Assembly: GCA_038886595.1 (NCBI GenBank)
Contig: JAWALV010000025.1
Span: forward strand, 1-8,037
Direction of reading: 5' to 3'
Length of the DNA: 8,037 nt
DNA from: CAKZRD01 sp038886595
GTDB lineage: Archaea; Nanobdellota; Nanobdellia; Pacearchaeales; GW2011-AR1
Part shown: positions 6,134 through 8,037 of the stretch, in pieces
How positions within the stretch are numbered: the first letter of the stretch is position 1
How the letters are laid out: every line of letters starts with the position of its first letter
Notes under the pieces: model-generated
Database searches by the model: none
Seen by the model: only the letters and a program-made list of their open reading frames with translations
What the model was told of the DNA's origin: nothing
Made by a program: the position numbers and the translations under genes

Positions 6134-7060
6134 ATGCAAGACTATGATTTTATCGTAAAAAAAATATCTTCTTTAACAGGTTTAGATAAGGAAGATATAG
6201 AGAGAAAAATAGAAATGAAAATAGCAAAGCTTTCTGGTCTTATCTCAAAGAGTGGAGCTGCTCAAATTTTAGCCAGCGAACTAGGAATAAACTTTGAAGA
6301 CACTCCTTTGAAAATTGCAGAACTTATGCCTGGAATGAAAAAAGTTAGAACTTTAGTAAAAATAATAAAAATCTTTCCTGTAAGAAGCTTTAATAAAAAT
6401 GGGAGAAATGGGAAAATTGCAAGTTTTTTAGCAGCAGATGATAGTGGTTCCATAAGAGTTGTTTTGTGGGATACAAATCATATAAGTCTTATAGAAAAAA
6501 ACGAATTAAAAGAAGGAGATATTGTAGAATTAATTAATGCTTCAGTGAGAGATTCAGAAGTACATTTGTCTGGCTTTTCAGACTTAAAAAAAAGTTCTTT
6601 ATTAATTCAAGAAGTTAAAATAAATGAAGAGTTTGTAGATAAGAAAATAAAAGATTTAAGATTGGGAGAAAGCGCAAAGATTAAAGGAACAATAGTTCAA
6701 ATTTTTCCTCCGAAATTTTTTAATGTTTGTTCACAATGCGGGAAAAAAGTTGTTAAATTAGAAGAAGGTTTTTTTTGTGATATACATGGAAAAACAGAAA
6801 ATAAAGAAAAAGCCTTAGTTGTTTTTATTTTAGACGATGGTACTGAAAACATAAGGGCAATTGTTTTCTCAGAAAAAATTCAAATTTACTTTGGCGAAAA
6901 TGAGCTAAATTCAGATATTGGTTTCAACAGATTCAAAGAAAATTTTTTAGGAGAAGAGGTTTCTGTTTCAGGGAACGTAAGAAAAAATCAACTAAACTCT
7001 AACTTGGAATTAAATGTGCAACAATTTGAAATTTTAAAGGTAGAAAATTTTCTTAATTAG
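6134..7060 (+). CDS. Archaeal replication protein A (RPA-like single-stranded-DNA-binding protein)
   Basis: It is predicted to coat single-stranded DNA during replication and repair. Residues 1-55 form the N-terminal domain typical of archaeal RPA large subunits ('IVKKISSLTGL...', 'GLISKSGAAQILASELGI'). Residues about 66-160 fit one OB fold, including 'ADDSGSIRVVLWD' and 'EGDIVELINASVRD'. Residues about 175-300 fit a second OB fold interrupted by a zinc-finger-like C199-x2-C202-x12-C215-x2-H218. It is 308 aa with two OB folds, shorter than multi-OB RPAs. No small RPA partner gene lies next to it. It sits 44 bases after the polymerase gene, on the same strand with its own promoter. Its TAG stop overlaps the TAA stop of the convergent membrane-protein gene. 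The family call is confident; subunit composition is unknown. Confidence 0.92.
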   Translation: MQDYDFIVKKISSLTGLDKEDIERKIEMKIAKLSGLISKSGAAQILASELGINFEDTPLKIAELMPGMKKVRTLVKIIKIFPVRSFNKNGRNGKIASFLAADDSGSIRVVLWDTNHISLIEKNELKEGDIVELINASVRDSEVHLSGFSDLKKSSLLIQEVKINEEFVDKKIKDLRLGESAKIKGTIVQIFPPKFFNVCSQCGKKVVKLEEGFFCDIHGKTENKEKALVVFILDDGTENIRAIVFSEKIQIYFGENELNSDIGFNRFKENFLGEEVSVSGNVRKNQLNSNLELNVQQFEILKVENFLN

Positions 7061-8031
7061 GTTAAAACATCAAAAAATATCTGAAGAGTTATTATTAAAA
7101 TTACCGGTCCTACAATTATTCCTGCAAGACCAAATATTTTTATTCCTCCAACTAAACCTATAAACATTATTATTGGATTTATTTTTGCCTCTTTTGAGCT
7201 AATTATATTTCTAAGTAAACTATCTATTAAGTAAGACATTACTACACCATAAATTAGGAAAGCTATTGCAGTAAAATAATTTTGATTTATTAAACTAAAA
7301 ATAATTATTGGGAGCCATACAACTGCTGGCCCTATCAGTGGAATAAAAGCTAGGACTGCTATTAAAAAAGCTAGAAAAAAATAATACTTTAATCCCATTA
7401 TCTTAAAAAAAATTAAGGAAATAAGAAATTCTAAGAATGCAATTAAAAAAGAGGTTTTTATTATAGAATCAGAGGTACTTTTTATTTTTTCCATTATTTT
7501 TGTTTTATTTTCAAAAGGAAGAATTTCATAAAATTCTTTTTTTATTCTATCCCAATGAATTAATATAAAATAACTCATAAAAAAAACTACTATTAAGTTT
7601 ATCATTCCTTTTATGAAATTAATTATTATATCACTAAACGAATAAATAAAGTTCTCAGTATTTTTTTCTATAAAAGATAAAATGTTTTGTGTATAAGGTA
7701 CTTTTTGTCTTTCAATTAAACTTTTTATGTTGTCCAAAACTTCTTGTGCGGATTTATTTTGTATAATTTCTTCAACTTGCAAGTACAAATTTTTTCCTAT
7801 AATAAATAATAATAAAGTTATTAAAAATAAAGATAGAAAAATACAAATCGATGCGCTTAGATATTTGTTTGTTTTTTTTGATATTTTTTTGTGTAAAGGG
7901 AGCATAATATAAGAAAGTATAAAAGAGGATAAGATTATTGTAATAAAATCTTTAATTATCATATAACTATAAAATAATAAAATTAATAGAAAAGTGAGAA
8001 AGAGATATTTTTTTATATCATCTTTAACCAT
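7057..8031 (-). CDS. AI-2E family (PF01594) transporter-like membrane protein
   Basis: This 324-residue polytopic membrane protein has hydrophobic segments at about 9-45, 58-80, 135-158, 190-212, 216-246, 250-270 and 285-320, with a cytosolic or periplasmic helical segment at about 82-130. Family hallmarks are 'AFIPLIGPAVVWLP' (P231, G234, P235) and the C-terminal 'FGLAGIIVGPVILI' (299-312). The family is named for export of the quorum signal AI-2, but members include Na+/H+ antiporters and many of unknown substrate, so none is assigned here. Length is slightly below the usual 330-370. The start at 8031 is the first ATG in the window, but the frame stays open to the right edge (AAA ATA precedes it), so a longer N-terminus cannot be excluded. 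No promoter is visible because it would lie outside the window. It converges on the RPA gene with a 4-bp overlap. Confidence 0.88.
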   Translation of the reverse strand: MVKDDIKKYLFLTFLLILLFYSYMIIKDFITIILSSFILSYIMLPLHKKISKKTNKYLSASICIFLSLFLITLLLFIIGKNLYLQVEEIIQNKSAQEVLDNIKSLIERQKVPYTQNILSFIEKNTENFIYSFSDIIINFIKGMINLIVVFFMSYFILIHWDRIKKEFYEILPFENKTKIMEKIKSTSDSIIKTSFLIAFLEFLISLIFFKIMGLKYYFFLAFLIAVLAFIPLIGPAVVWLPIIIFSLINQNYFTAIAFLIYGVVMSYLIDSLLRNIISSKEAKINPIIMFIGLVGGIKIFGLAGIIVGPVILIITLQIFFDVLT

Positions 8032-8037
8032 TATTTT

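Noticed and set aside
6262..6453. Open frame of 63 codons on the - strand
   Set aside because: It is fully inside the RPA gene on the opposite strand, with no upstream signal and no recognisable domain.
7727..7912. Open frame of 61 codons on the + strand
   Set aside because: It is antisense to the membrane-protein gene and has no promoter box at the spacing used by the real genes here.

Overview
The window is strongly A+T-rich, tightly packed archaeal DNA. The best fit is a small-genome DPANN archaeon (Woesearchaeota/Pacearchaeota-like). Three things point there. First, an archaeal replication protein A with its characteristic N-terminal domain. Second, a secreted protein built from modules I associate with DPANN surface proteins (an 'ITGFVV'-type N-terminus, a 'DxNxDGxIDYIEW' segment and GLUG repeats). 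Third, archaeal promoters in place of ribosome-binding sites. The lineage is an inference from gene content, because no rRNA marker is present.

Layout: 1-2047 (-) is the N-terminal 682 codons of a large secreted GLUG-repeat protein that runs off the left edge. 2072-3667 (-) is a Na+/phosphate-cotransporter-like membrane protein with a PhoU-like C-terminal domain. A short divergent promoter region follows. 3747-6089 (+) is a family B DNA polymerase of the E. coli Pol II type. 6134-7060 (+) is an RPA-like single-stranded-DNA-binding protein. 7057-8031 (-) is an AI-2E-family (PF01594) membrane protein that overlaps the RPA stop codon by 4 bp.

The polymerase and RPA form a co-directional replication/repair pair, each with its own promoter. 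The two genes on the left face the cell envelope (ion transport and cell surface). No RNA gene, CRISPR array, insertion sequence or gap longer than 300 bases was seen.

The most striking non-coding pattern is a common promoter layout. All four gene starts whose upstream DNA is visible carry a TT(A)nAC box (n = 5-7) whose final C lies exactly 21 bases before the ATG, with T-rich DNA in between. This spacing implies leaderless transcription and also picks the second of two ATGs as the start of the transporter. At the transporter/GLUG junction the stop codon, TATA box and T-tract are superimposed within about 30 bases. I found no clearly unprecedented multi-gene system.
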